Source: Saccopteryx bilineata
Lineage: Eukaryota > Chordata > Mammalia > Chiroptera > Emballonuridae
Assembly: GCF_036850765.1 (NCBI RefSeq)
Contig: NC_089496.1
Location: forward strand, 106,413,767-106,477,766
Length of the DNA: 64,000 nt
Direction: 5' to 3'
Below the pieces are notes generated by a model. It made no database searches and was not told the origin of the DNA. It was given only the letters and a program-made list of their open reading frames with translations. Below, piece after piece: positions 12,001-24,493 of this stretch. Position 1 is the first letter of the stretch. Each line of letters starts with the position of its first letter. A program made the translations under genes and the position numbers.

Positions 12001-12376
12001 AATTTTTTTTTAATTCAGTGAGAGGAGGGGAGACAGAGAGACAGATTCCTGCATGCACCCCTTCTGGGATCCACCCAGCAAGCCAACTAGGGGGTGATGC
12101 TCTGCCCATCTGGGGCGTTGCTCTGTTGCTAAGCAACAAAGCTATTCTTAGCACCTGAGGAGGAGACCATGGAGCCATCTTCAGTGCCTGGGGCCAACTT
12201 GCTCTAATTGAGCCATGGCTGTAAGGGGGGGGGGCAGAGAGAGAATGAGAGAGAAGGGAGAAGGGGAGGGGTGGAGAAGCAGATGAGCACTTCTCCTGTG
12301 TGCCCTGGGTGGGAAGCGAACCCAGAACTTTCACATGCTGGGCTGATGCTCTACCACTGAGCCAACCAGGCAGGGC
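12001..12376 (-). mobile_element. tRNA-derived SINE, family A, antisense
   Basis: It ends (plus strand) ..CTACCACTGAGCCAACC.GGCAGGGC, the reverse of GGCCCTGGCCGGTTGGCTCAG, with a T-run at its left. It is quite diverged, and sits directly after the U2 fragment. Confidence 0.85.
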
Positions 12377-12923
12377 TAACTTTTTTATTTTGAGATGATA
12401 GTAGAGGTACCTGCTATTATGAGAAATAATACAGAGAAATCTTATGTACCCTTTACCTACTCCCCTCCCCCCCCTTTAACCAGTAACATCTTATAAAACT
12501 ACAGCATCACAACCTGGATATTGACATTGATAAAGTCAAGATACACAACAGTTCTATCAGCAGAAGGGCTCTTCTTATCGCCCTTAGAGCCACACCTCCC
12601 TCCCTCTTCTCCCTCATTTCTAACCCCTGGCAGCTTCTAATTTGTTCCTATCTCTACAACTTTAATATTCTGAGAATGTTGTGTAGATGGACAGAATCAC
12701 ATGGTGCATGACCTTTGGGAATTGGCTGTTCTCACTCAGTATGATTTCCTTGAATTCATCCAGGTTGTTGCTTGTGTCAGTAGTCCGTTCCCTCTTACGG
12801 CTGCGTCGTGTTCATGGCATAGAGATGCAGCGGTTTGGCGAAGCATTCACCAGAGAACATCTGGGCTGTTTCCAGTTTGGGGCTATTACAAATAAAGCTG
12901 TAACGAACATTTGTATACAGGGT

Positions 12924-12925
<2 letters not shown>

Positions 12926-12966
<41 letters not shown>
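12926..12966. repeat. (GT)n microsatellite
   Basis: About 20 GT units lie inside the L1. Confidence 0.92.
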
Positions 12967-12968
<2 letters not shown>

Positions 12969-13339
12969 CATATGTTTTCATTTCTCTGAGATAAACCCCC
13001 AAGAGTACAATTGCTGGGTCATATGGTAGTTGCATGTTTAGTTTTATAAGGAACTGCCAAACTGTGTTTCTGGAATCACGGTACCGTTTTGCATTCCCAC
13101 CAGTAGTGTATGAGGGACCCAGTCTCTCTGCCATCACTTTCTGCTGTCACTCTTTGATAGTGCCACTCTGGTATGTGTGCTGTGGTAGCTCATCGTGTGT
13201 GGTTTTGATTTGCATTTCCCTGCTAAGCGATGATGTTGAACATCTTTAACGAGCTTATTGCCATCTGTATATTCTCTTTGGTGAAATATCTGTTCATGCT
13301 TTTGCCCATATTCTAGCTGCTTTTTTTTTAAACTGTTGA

Positions 13340-13664
13340 TTTTTTTTTTTCAGAGACAGAGAGTCAGAGAGAGGGATAGATAGGGACAGACAGACAGGAA
13401 TAGAGATGAGAAGCATCAATCATCAGTTTTTCGTTGTGGCACTTTAGTTGTTCATTGTTTGCTTTCTCATATGTGTTTTGACCATGGGCCTTCAGCAGAC
13501 TGAGTAACCCCTTGCTCAAGCTAGCAAGCTTGGGTCCAAGCTGGTGAGCTTTGCTCAAACCAGATGAGCCAGCGCCCAAGCTGGCGACCTTGGGGTCTCG
13601 AACCTGGGTCCTCTGCATCCCAGTCCAACGCTCTATCCACTGCGCCACTGCCTGGTCAGGCTTT
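13340..13664 (-). mobile_element. tRNA-derived SINE, family B, antisense, inside L1
   Basis: T-run, CAGAGACAGAGAGTCAGAG.., ending ..TGCGCCACTGCCTGGTCAGG. The TSD AACTGTTGA is seen on both sides (13331-13339, 13665-13673). The interruption shows that it is younger than the L1. Confidence 0.9.
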
Positions 13665-15655
13665 AACTGTTGAATTTGGACAGTTCTTTGTTTAGGCTGG
13701 GTACTAATCCTTACTCACATTGGGGTCTGCTTGTCCTTTCATCCTGTTCACATGGTCTATCCACCGAACAAAGGTTTTGATGAGGTTCAGTTTATTGTCG
13801 TTTTATGGATGGTGCTTTCGGTTTCAAACCTGAGAATCCATTGGCTAGCTCTACATCCTGAAAACTGTATCATGGTTTTTTTTCTACAAATGTTCTAGTT
13901 TTACATTTTATATTTAAATCCACGATCCACTTTGAGCGAATTTCTTGTGTAAGGTGTGAGATTTAGGCTGCGGTTCCTCTCTTGTGTCTCTGTTTTGTCT
14001 TGTCTCTGAATGTCCATCTCTCAAGTACCAGGTGTTGAAAGTACTCTCCTTTCTCTGTTGAGCAACTTTTGCACCTTCATCAGAAAATCACTTGGTTATA
14101 TTTGTGTGGGTCTGTTTCTGGGTTCTCTTAGATTTCATTGATCTATGTGTCTATCCATCTGCTGAAGCCGTGCAGCCTGATGACTGCTGCTATATAGGAA
14201 GTCTTGAAATCAAGTAAGAGTGATCCCTTCCACTATATTATTTTCCAAAATTGCTTTAGCTATTCTAGGACTGATGGCTGTCCATACTGATTTTAGGATA
14301 AGCCTCTTTATGTCTACAGAATTCTTTGCTGGGGTCTTGATAAGAATGATATTAAACTTATAGATCAATTTGGGGAGAATTGACATCTTTACTGTGTGTT
14401 CAGTCTTCTAGTCCATAAACATGTAGTCTCTCTCCATTTATTTAGGTCTTCTTTGACTTATGCCATCATTGCTTCATAATTTTCAGCACACAGATTCCGC
14501 ATATGTTTTAAGTTTCTGCCTAAATGTTTTATTTTGTCTTCAGTGATTATAAATGGCATTTCATTTTTAATGTCGGATTCCCCATCTTCATTGTTGATTT
14601 TTGTATGTTGATCTTATATACTGTGACTTTGCTCAACTCACTTACTAGTTCTAAAAAGCTTTTTTCTCTTTAATAGATTCCTTGGGATTTTCTATGTAGA
14701 CAATTATGGTATTTGCAAATAGGGAGAGTCTTATTTCTTCTTTTTAATTCTGAATGCCTTTAGTTTCTCTTTCTTGCCTAATTACAGTGACAAGGAATTC
14801 TAAAACTATGCTGAGAATAGTCAGAGTGGAGATCCTTAAAAGAAAGTTCCACTTTGTGTTTTAGAGTGGAGAAGGGCATAGCTATGGGTTGGACGTCTTC
14901 TGTGTGCAGACACAATACAGGGCACTGGACTTACATTCTGGCCTTTAGTCCTGCCCGTTCACAAACCAACCAGCTGCTGAATGTTCTCACTGCAAAGAAC
15001 AGCCACTGCAGCAAAGAATTACCCACCCAGAATGCCCCAGGCGCTGAGGCTAAGGAGCCCAAGAGTAGAGGAATGTTTGTCTTCCCTGCCATGGAGAACT
15101 CCTAGGGGCAGGGGCTGAACTTCTCTAACCTAAGATGAGTTTCTGTCTGAATATAAAGTTTTAAGTAACTTACGTGCTTCTCTCCATTATCTTGACTAAA
15201 CCACTCTGGCCAGAATTGAAGGCTGGCCTATTCAGGGTAGACTCAGAGGAATGGAATTGCTGCGTCAAGCGGAGGTCAGTATGTCTTGCTCTCTCTCTCT
15301 ATCTCTATTTCTGCATCTGCATCTCTATCTACATCTGCAGCCAAAATGCTTTTCAGAAAGGTCATGTCATGGATGCTTCCCTCATCAGGGTACGAGGGCC
15401 ATCTCACTACGTCCTTGTGAAGAATGAATATTTTAGTCTTTGCTGATTAGAAAAGTGCTGGGAGGTCGAAGAACTCTCCCCCGGCTCTGCCTATCCCCCC
15501 AGCCCCTGCTCCCACCCTTCACCTCCCTCCTTTTTCTCGGCCCTCCTGGAGCAGAGATGTTTTCCTGGCGCTCCAGGTTTTCACATCACCGACCTCTGTC
15601 AGACACAAGCCAGTGAGCACTAGCGGGTGGTCCTTTGGGTCCCAGGATCAGAGCA

Positions 15656-15696
15656 AGTGCTTTATTCACTTTTGTCCCACAAGTGAATAAAGCACT
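15656..15696. other. Perfect 16-bp inverted repeat (hairpin)
   Basis: Arm AGTGCTTTATTCACTT (15656-15671), 9-nt loop, exact reverse complement (15681-15696). The GT/AC pairs inside the loop could extend the stem across a 2-nt bulge. Function unknown. Confidence 0.85.
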
Positions 15697-16229
15697 GTTG
15701 CATTTGGCTGAGGACTCAGGGTTGCCCCGTGGGCCTAGGGCTCCACTGCCTCCTGGATGTCTCTGTCTGGATGGCCCACGGTTACCCCGTCTTCCTCAAG
15801 ATTGAATGCAGCTTCCCTCCCCGACCCTCTCCTCCCATGTCCCCCTCCTCTTGGGTACCATGATCCACCCTACCATCCAAGATGGAAATCTGAGAGTCAT
15901 CTCTGATTCCACCCACCCACTCCTATTCTCTACATTAAATAAATCACCCTATGATTTAGTAATTAATAAAGTAATTAATGGCCTCGCCATTTAGTCTTCT
16001 AAATTTCTGTGTAATTAGAATTTTGTGTTTTTCTCTTAATTGGGAGAGAAATAAGCCCATCTCCAAAGACCACAAGCAGAGAAGGCTCATTTGACTTCTA
16101 GACTTGAGACATCCACAGAGGGGGTCCAACCTGCAATCGTGGCTAACTCGAGCCACCTAACTCGTGTCTAGGTTCAAAAGATGACCCTATAGATCTTGCC
16201 CTCACTGATGCCTTTGTGGTCAGAGGGCA

Positions 16230-17062
16230 TCCTGACCGCCCCCCCCCAGCAGTGCCTTAGAGCTCAGGAGATGCCCTCACCACCCCCCAGCAGTGCCTTA
16301 GAGCTCAGGGGGTATCCTCACCGCCCCCCCAGCAGTGCCTTAGAGCTCAGGGGGTGTCCTCACCGCCCCCCAGCAGTGCCTTAGAGCTCAGGGGGCACCC
16401 TCACTGCCCCCCCAGCAGTGCCTTAGAGCTCAGGGGGTGTCCTTGCCACCCCCCAGCAGTGCCTTAGAGCTCAGGGGGCACCCTCACCACCCCCAGCAGT
16501 GCCTTAGAGTTCAGGGGGTGTCCTCACTGCCCCCCAGCCGTGCCTTAGAGCTCAGGGGGTGTCCTCACCGCCCCCCAGCAGTGCCTTAGAGCTCAGGGGG
16601 CACCCTCACTGCCCCCAGCAGTGCCTTAGAGCTCAGGGGGCACCCTCACTGCTCCCAGCAGTGCCTTAGAGCTCAGGGGGCACCTTCACCGCCCCCAGCA
16701 GTGCCTTAGAGCTCAGGGCGCCCTCACTGCCCCCCAGCAGTGCCTTAGAGCTCAGGGGGCACCCTCACTGCCCCCCAGCAGTGCCTTAGAGTTCAGGGGC
16801 ACCCTCAGCCCTGCCAGCAGTGCCTTAGAGCTCAGGGGGCACCCTCACCGCCCCCCAGCAGTGCCTTAGAGCTCAGGGGATGTCCTCACCGCCCCCCAGC
16901 AGTGCCTTAGAGCTCAGGGGGCACCCTCACCGCCCCCCAGCAGTGCCTTAGAGCTCAAAGGGTGTCCTCACCACCCCCCAGCAGTGCCTTAGAGCTCAGG
17001 GGGTGTCCTCACAGCCCCCCAGCAGTGCCTTAGAGCTCAGGGACGCCCTCAGCCCTGCCAGC
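16230..17062. repeat. Minisatellite, about 20 copies of a ~42-bp unit
   Basis: The unit core is CAGCAGTGCCTTAGAGCTCA, followed by GGGGGYRYCCTCACYGCCCC. I count about 20 occurrences of GTGCCTTAGAG. Two unit types alternate irregularly: GGGGGTGTCCTCA and GGGGGCACCCTCA. It lies in TACC2 intron sequence; the frame across it is not a gene. Confidence 0.95.
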
Positions 17063-18205
17063 AGCTCCAGGTTTCCACGCTTCCTCCAGCTGACAGCCCA
17101 GCCTCCTGACCAGCCCCTACAAGGGGTCTGACTGGCTGGGTTGTCATGTGTCTCCTCTGGGACCAGTCACTGTGCCCCGGAATCTGGGCCGCGGAGTGAG
17201 CCAGGCTGAGTCTGTACCCACCCCTGCCAGGGAAAGGCGGGCCCAGGTTGATGACTGCCCATTCATATTGCTTGAAACACGTTCTCAAAAGACAAAAATA
17301 TCATATACATTCGTTCGGTGGTTGTTCTCTAGCAGTTTTTCTCCCCTCCGTCCCCACTGACACAGCGCTAGCCCCTCACGCCTGGATCGTTGCCAGCTCT
17401 CCAATCTAGTTCTCTGCCTCTACACCCCCTGTCCCGTCCCGTCCATGCCCACAGTGACCTCTTGGAAGGGACAATGACTTCTGAAGGAACCTTCTGTTCC
17501 TGGACTCAGGACCAGGCACTGGGCAACGGACGAGGGACAGGCCTGCCCAATCCTGGCCCCGTCCTTCTTCATACCCCCTCTGGCTGCAGGTTCCTCCCCT
17601 TCTGGGGTCTCAGGTCCCCGGTAACGTGGGCAGGGTGGGAGCTCACCGACCAGGTTGGGCCAGGGGAACAGAAAATGCCAAGACCGTCGCTCTGGTCCTG
17701 TGGGGATATCGTTCCCTGTGCCAGTCCTAACCGTGAGACCCCTTTACTTTCAGCAACAGGACCTCGGCTCACACAACGTCGTCCTGTGGCCTCCGAACCC
17801 TGCGCCTCCGCAGGTACCGCCGGGGAAGTGTGCTCTGCATGGTGTGCTCTGCTTAATGTGCTTGTCGGCTCCCTCCCTGACACTTAGGGGGCGCTGTTCC
17901 ATCTTCTCCTCTGCTCATTGCCTCCTCTGAGCCTCCTTAAATCAGCTATAAAACACAATTGAATCTGCCATACTGGTTTAGGTTTTCACAAATAATATTT
18001 TGGTGTGCCTACCTAAGATCCGGCTCAGTCGCTTTGTTGTGACATGATGAACAAGTCTTCTGTTCTCAACATAACGCAGTAACTAACCCATCCAAACGCT
18101 TCTGCTAGGATTTCCTTTGTCCGGGAGTGAGGCTGTGGAGGGGGTGGTGGCCCCAGCTGGGCCAGTGGGCAAACTGATGTGTCCTAAAAGTGACTGAGTT
18201 CCCGG

Positions 18206-18564
18206 CCCTGGCCAGTTGGCTCAGTGGTAGAGCGTCGGCCTGGCATGCAGGAGTCCTGGATTCGATTCCCGGCCAGGGCACACAGGAGAAGCGCCCATCT
18301 GCTTCTCCACCCCTCCCCCTCTCCTTCCTCTCTCTCTCTTCCCCTCCGTACCCGAAGCTCCATTGGAGCAAAGTTGCCCGGGCACTGAGGATGGCTCTGT
18401 GGCCTCTGCCTCAGGTGCTAGAATGGCTCTGGTTGCAACAGAGCAACGCCCCAGATGGGCAGAGCATCGCCCCCTGGTGGGCGTGCCGGGTGGATCCCGG
18501 TCGGGCACATGCAGGACTCTGTCTGACTGCCTCCCCGTTTCTAACTTCAAAAAGAAAAAAAAAA
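18206..18564 (+). mobile_element. tRNA-derived SINE, family A
   Basis: Full length: CCTGGCCAGTTGGCTCAG head, B box GATTCGATTCCC, (CT)-rich middle, CTCCATTGGAGCAAAG, and an A-rich end. The TSD GACTGAGTTCCCGG is exact (18192-18205 and 18565-18578). Confidence 0.95.
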
Positions 18565-19539
18565 GACTGAGTTCCCGGTCAGTCGGCAGGGTCATTATGC
18601 AGTGATGCAGCTGGCCAATTCCCACGGTTGAGCTCTGCCCCAGGTATTTGCTGTCCACTGGGGTGGGGTGGGGCAACCTAATAGCTCTGCATCCATTTCG
18701 TGGTAGAGAGGATGTCGAGGTTGGGGTGCACTGATGGGTGAGGACCCCTGTCCTGAAATCCCATCACACCCAACAGGGCAGAGCGTTAATCACCCAGGGG
18801 ACGTGTTCCCCACTTTAGAAAAGATCTACTTCATCTCCCGGGGGTGGTGCTCTTGTGTCTCTGCATGTCCCACCAAGTAGACGTGCTGCAGGCTGCAAGA
18901 TGACCATTTGTGTAGAGCCCGGGGCGCCCGTTTTTATGTGTGATTTCATCCAATTCTTGTCATACTCCCGGGAGGTAGACAGGCCCAGGCTCGTCACTCT
19001 TTGTTTTCTGGACAAGACACAGGCTGGGCAGGCTAATCACCCGTGTCACTGGGGTGAGCAGAGAGGCGAGCAGGAGGACCCTGGCCTCCAGAGGGTCTCC
19101 GAAATGTCCGGGCCAGTGGTTTTGTCTAGCTGGGGACTTCCCACAGCTCTCTGCAGCAGATGCCAAGATCTCGGGCACAAACTTGCATGTCCTGGGCTGG
19201 ATGCAGTTTTGTATTACCTCTGTGAACAGTTACGGAGCCCTGGGTGGGTGGCAGGCGCTGGTTTCAGTGCTGTGGACCCAGAGTGGAACCAAACCAACTA
19301 GGTCCCTGCCTGGTGAAACTTACATCCAGTGGGGAGTCAGAAAGCAAGCAAGTGACCGCACACACTACAAATAAATAAAACTGCAGTGAAAGCTGGTCAT
19401 TTACCAGGCACTGTTCTAGCCTGTGAGATCCAGCAGTGAAGAATTGAGCCGTAATCTGAGCCCGCCTGCAGCTTCCTGCCCTTGGGGGGAAACAAGACAG
19501 TGAGCTAGCAGGCAAATAAACGCAGGATGACATTTCCAA

Positions 19540-21057
19540 CGGTAACTGGGGACTGTTTTCTCTTTTACTGTAATAACCATAATGTAAAATTTACTTATCC
19601 TAACCATTTTGAAGGGTACAATGGCCTTAAGCACGTTCACATTATTGTACAACCATCATCACCATCATCTTCAGAACTGTTCTCATCATCCCTAACTGAA
19701 ACCCAGTACCCATTAAACATGAACTCCCCATTCTCTGTTCTTCCCAGCCCCTGGCAACCACTGCTCTACTTTCTGACTCTATGAATTTGATGACTGTAGG
19801 TTCCTCATAGAAGTGGAAGCATGCAGTGTTTGCCCTTTTGTGTCTGGCTTATTTCACTTAGCTTAACGTCCTCAAGGTTCATCCATGGTGCAGCAGGTAT
19901 CAGATTCTCTCCCTCCTTAAGGCTGAATAATATTTCATTGTATATTCCACATATCATTTACTTATTCGTTGATGGTCACTTGGATTGCCTCCATCTTTTA
20001 GATACTGTAAAGAATGAGGCGGTGACATGGGTGTGCCAATATCTGTTTGAGTACCTGGTTTCCATTCTTTTGGCTATATCTCTAGAACTGGAATTGTGGA
20101 TTGTATGTTAATTCTATGTTTAATATTTTTATAAATTGCCAGACCATCTTCCACAGGGCTGCACCATTTTACATTCCCAGCAGCAGTGCACAGGGGTCTA
20201 ATTTCTCCATATCTTTGCCAACTCCTGTTAGTGGTGTTACTTCTTTATGTAACAGCCCTCCTGAAGGATGTGAAGCGTTATCTCATTGTGGGTTTTGTGA
20301 AGTTTTTTGTATTTTTTTTGAAATTAGAAGCAGAGAGGCAGTCAGACAGACTCCCGCATGAGTCCAACCAAGATCCACCCAGCATGCCCACCAGGGGGCA
20401 ATGCTCTGCCCATCTGGGTTGTTGATCTGTTGTGGACAGAGCCATTCTAGTGCCTGAGGCAGAGGCCACAGATCCATTCCCAGCGCCCGGGCCTACTTTG
20501 CTCCAATGGAGCCTTGGCTGCAGGAGGGGAAGAGAGAGACAGAGAGGAAGGAGAGGGGGAAGGGTGGAGAAGCAGATGGGCGCTTCTCTTGTGTGCTCTG
20601 GCTGGGAATCAAACCTGGGACTTCCACACTCCGGGCCAACACTCTACTGCTGAGCCAACCGGCCAGGGCCATCATTGTGGTTTTGATTTTTGCATTTCCC
20701 TAATGATTAGTGATGTTGAGCATCTTTTCATGTGTTTCTTGGCCATGTATATAGCTTTGAAGAAATGTTTATTCAAGCCCTTTGCCCATTTTTAAATGGA
20801 GTTGTTTGTTTTTTGTTGTGGTTGAGTTGCGGAAGTTTTTTTATATATTCTGGATATCAATCCCTTATCGGCGGATATTTGATTTGCAAATATTTTTCTC
20901 TCATTTCATGGGTTGCCTTTTCTTTCATTGGATAGTGTCCTTTGGATGCACAACAGTTTGAATTTTGATGAAATCCAACTTACCTGTGTTTTCCTTTGTT
21001 GCTTGTGCTTTTGGTGTTATAGCTAAGAAATCATTCTAAGTCCAACATCATGAAACT
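19540..21057 (-). mobile_element. L1 LINE 3' region, antisense (interrupted by SINE)
   Basis: Reverse L1 features: CTTATCCTAACCATTTTGAAGG, GGCTTATTTCACTTAGC, GGCTGAATAATATTTCATTG, GATTTTTGCATTTCCCTAATG. There are many stops. Confidence 0.75.
20298..20670 (-). mobile_element. tRNA-derived SINE, family A, antisense, inside L1
   Basis: From GTATTTTTTTTGAAATTAGA to GAGCCAACCGGCCAGGGCC. The near-exact TSD CATTGTGGGTTTTG / CATTGTGGTTTTG flanks it. Confidence 0.93.
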
Positions 21058-21059
21058 TT

Positions 21060-21607
21060 TCTATCAGGCACTATTTTTATTGAGATGAAAGGCATATAAG
21101 ATAATCCTAATCATTTTAAAGTGTATAGTTTAGTGGCTTTAGTACATTTACAACATTGTACAACCACTCCCTCTGTCTAGTTCTGAAATATTTTCATCCC
21201 CCCTAAAGGAAGCCTCCTACGCACCAGGCAGACACTCTCCATTCCCCCCAAGTCCCAGGCTCTGGAAACCACTAACCAGCTTTTCATCTCTATGGATTTA
21301 CTGATTCCAAGGATTTCACAGAAATCAAATTATACAATATGGGACCTTTTGTGTCTGTCTTCCTTCACTTAACACAATGTTGTAGCGTGTATACTTACTT
21401 CCTTTTTATGGCTGAATAGTATTTCATGTATAGACACATCACAGTTTGTTTATCCATCCATCTGCTAATGGGCTTTTGGGTTGCCTCCACATTTTGGGTA
21501 TTGTGAAAAATGCTGCTGTCCACATTGGTATATAAGTATCTGTTCACATCTCTACTTTTAATTCTTTGGGGCATATACCTAGAAGTAGAATTGCTGGATC
21601 ATATGGT

Positions 21608-21610
<3 letters not shown>
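21060..21610 (-). mobile_element. L1 LINE 3' fragment, antisense
   Basis: It repeats the same L1 landmarks as 19540-20100 (TATTGAGATGAAAGGCATAT.., CCAGGCTCTGGAAACCACTA), so it is a separate L1 copy lying beside the first. Confidence 0.7.
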
Positions 21611-21643
<33 letters not shown>

Positions 21644-21957
21644 GAGACAGAGTCAGAGAAAGGGATAGATAGGGACAGACAGACAGGAACAGAGAGAGAG
21701 ATGAGAAGCATCAATCATCAGCTTTTCGTTGCGACACCTTAGTTGTTCATTGATTGCTTTCTCATATGTGCCTTGACCGTGGGCCTTCAGCAAACCGAGT
21801 AACCCCTTGCTCAAGCTAGCGAGTTTGGGTCCAAGCTGGTGAGCTTTGCTCAAACCAGCTGAACCCATGCTCAAGCTGGTGACCTCAGGGTCTCGAACCT
21901 GGGTCCTCTGCATCCCAGTCCAACACTCTATCCACTGTGCCACCACTTGGTCAGGCT
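21611..21957 (-). mobile_element. tRNA-derived SINE, family B, antisense
   Basis: Long T-run, ACAGAGACAGAGTCAGAG.. to ..GCCACCACTTGGTCAGGC. TSD TCATATGGTAAT / TCATATGATAAT. Confidence 0.92.
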
Positions 21958-22033
21958 CATATGATAATTCTATGTTTAAGTTATATATATCTATGAACAT
22001 TAAAAAAACTGTTTAAAAGCAATTCCATTGTCC

Positions 22034-22251
22034 TTGTCTGACCTGTGGTGGCACAGTGGATAAAGCGTTGACTTGGAACATTGAGGTTGCTGGTTCGAAA
22101 CCCTGGGCTTGCCTGATTAAGGCACATATGAGAGCTGTTGCTTTCTGCTCCCCTCCCCCTTCTTTCTCTCTCTCCTTCTCTTTCTCTATCTCTCTCTGTC
22201 TCTCTATCTCCTCTCTCTAAAATGAATAAATAAAATCTAAAAAAAAAAAAA
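22034..22251 (+). mobile_element. tRNA-derived SINE, family C
   Basis: Head CTGACCTGTGGTGGCACAG, B box GGTTCGAAACCC, (CT)n, AATAAATAAAATCT and an A-run. The approximate TSD is CAATTCCATTGTCC / CAATTTTATTGTCC. Confidence 0.92.
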
Positions 22252-23753
22252 GGCAATTTTATTGTCCGGATATTTCTGTATTTAGAGTCCAGGAAAAAAA
22301 CCCAAAGTTTTCAACTAAAGAAAACTGAAGTCAATGCTATAAAGCAAGAAGACAGGTGCAAAGACACCTAGCCTGGCCCTGGGTGTCAGGGAAGGGTCTC
22401 CCAGGGAGCTGCTATTTGAGCTCAGAGCCTAAGGATGAGAGAAAACGGGGATCAGGAGGATGGTGAGCAAGTCACTGTACACTCCCCTCACCTCCCCCCA
22501 CCCCAGGCCTCCTGGGGCAGGTGTTCTTGAGCCTGGAGGCAGCCTGGGCCTAGGGTTCATTTCTGAAGGCGACCTCAGCGCAGTGGCCTTGGGTTGTGGA
22601 ATTCACTGAAACCTAGGGCGGAGAGAGCCAGGAAGGCGGGAGAACTGGTGCTGCGTGGGCCGTCCCGAGGATCTAGGTCAGCAGCGAGACCGAGCCCGTT
22701 TCTGCAGGCTGTGACTAGCCGTGGCTCCGCACCGTGTGATCTTATTTCTCTGGATAGGTAAACAGCCCGTACGTATGCGCATGTGTTGTTGAAATGCTTG
22801 GGGCCCCAGGTTTAACTTAGGGGCAGTGTGTCTAGTTTTTGAGGAACCCAAGGAACCCAACTTGATGATGGCCTAAGACTAAGCACTGCAAAACCCAGCG
22901 TCTTCTAATGTTGTCCTGGTGGCAGGCAGGTGGGCATTTGGGGTGATTTCACTGCATTTAATGAGAATGAAATCGAGGGAAGAGACAATGAAACAGGACA
23001 AACTCAATGTTTGCAACAGTGGAGAGCTCCTTTATTGTGAAGTCTGAGTGCCCGGCCCAGGGCGTTGGTGCTCATTTCCACTGGCACGAGTATGAAAGCT
23101 TGTGGACAGCATGGCTCCGGTTTCGGCCAGACACACCTTCTGAAGAATCTGATGAACTGCTTTGGCTCTTAGCTGAGACAGCCATTGGGGGCTCTTAGTG
23201 AGTTTTGAATCAGTTTCTTCTTTGGAGGAGTAATTACTAGCATATAGGAATGTCCGCTCTGGTCTAGCTTCTGATGTATTATTTTATATATTTAACCTTG
23301 AAAGCATCCCTGTAGCGATGGTCCTCATTTTCCAGAGGTGGTGCTGGAGGCAAAGGCTTATACGCTAAATCAGTGGCAGAGCTCAGCTTTAACCCCACAC
23401 ACAGCTTCCTGCACCCGACTTCTTGAATCCAGCCTCGTGATGTTCTAGCATGAAGATGAGTGGATGTAGGACTAGAGGGCAAAAAAAAAAATAATAAGGT
23501 TTAGGTCTGCATTGCAAGTATAATTGAGTGGAAATCACAGGACATTCTAGGCCAACCCCTACTCTTTGAATGAAGAAACCTTCTTCTCTACAGTATTTGC
23601 GATTTTTTACCTCATTGACTCCGTGTCCCTGTCACCCACTGAGGCGGGCAGGCTGGGGATTGTGGTCCTCATTAGATGGAGAAACAGCCTCCAGGAGGTG
23701 AAGTGTTTGGGTTTTCTGAACTGGCTCAGTTCTATTATTTTTCTCCATCTTTT

Positions 23754-24493
23754 TTTTTTTTTTTTTTTATACAGAGACAGAGAGAGAGTCAGAGAGAGGG
23801 ATAGACAGGGGCAGACAGACAGGAACAGAGAGATGAGAAGCATCAATCATTAGTTTTTTTGGTTGTTTTTTTTTTGTATTTTTCTGAAGCTGGAAACGGG
23901 GAGAGACAGTCAGACTCCCGCATGCGCCCGACCGGGATCCACCCGGCACGCCCACCAGGGGGCGATGCGACGCCCCTCTGGGGCATCGCTCTGCCGCGAC
24001 CAGAGCCACTCTAGCGCCTGGGGCAGAGGCCAAGGAGCCATCCCCAGCGCCCGGGCCATCTTTGCTCCAATGGAGCCTTGGCTGCGGGAGGGGAAGAGAG
24101 AGACAGAGAGGAAGGAGTGGGGGGGTGGAGAAGCAAATGGGCGCTTCTCCTGTGTGCCCTGGCAAGGAATCAAACCCGGGTCCCCCGCACGCCAGGCCGA
24201 CGCTCTACCGCTGAGCCAACCGGCCAGGGCCTCAATCATTAGTTTTTTGTTGCGCATTGCGACACCTTAGTTGTTCATTGATTGGTTTCTCATATGTGCC
24301 TTGACCATGGACCTTCAGCAGACCGAGTAACCCCTTGCTTGAGCCAGTGACCTTGGGTCCAAGCTGGTGAATTTTTGCTCAAACCAGATGAGCCTGCGCT
24401 CAAGCTAGCGACCTCGGGGACTCGAACCTGGGTCCTCCACATCCCAGTCCGACGCTCTATCCACTGCGCCACCGCCTGGTCAGGCATATATTT
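23754..24493 (-). mobile_element. tRNA-derived SINE, family B, antisense, split by a family A SINE
   Basis: The two halves (about 23754-23842 and 24249-24493) form one family B copy. The outer TSD TTCTCCATCTTTT flanks the whole (23741-23753 and 24494-24506). Confidence 0.92.
23860..24231 (-). mobile_element. tRNA-derived SINE, family A, nested in family B
   Basis: It runs from the T-run and GTATTTTTCTGAAGCTGG to GCCAACCGGCCAGGGCC. The TSD TCAATCATTAGTTTTTT is exact (23843-23859 and 24232-24248) and made of host SINE sequence. Confidence 0.95.

Larger units (their letters stand above)
12380..14850 (-). mobile_element. L1 LINE, 3' part with ORF2 fossil, antisense (interrupted by a SINE)
   Basis: Reverse-strand L1 landmarks run in order: 3' region (12380-13320), then, after the SINE at 13340, ORF2-derived sequence (TCTATCCATCTGCTG.., CAATTTGGGGAGAATTGACATC.., TAGACAATTATGG..). 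Many stops are present, so it is dead. A (GT)n run lies inside at 12926-12966. Confidence 0.8.

Noticed and set aside
16196..16384. Short proline/leucine-rich frame at the start of the minisatellite
   Set aside because: It is a reading of the 42-bp tandem unit and is not conserved coding sequence.
16230..17062. CRISPR array
   Set aside because: The units are contiguous with no unique spacers, and the genome is mammalian.
18220..18290. tRNA gene suggested by the TRNA-like heads of SINEs
   Set aside because: The A and B boxes belong to SINE heads; the rest of the cloverleaf is not maintained and target-site duplications flank the elements.
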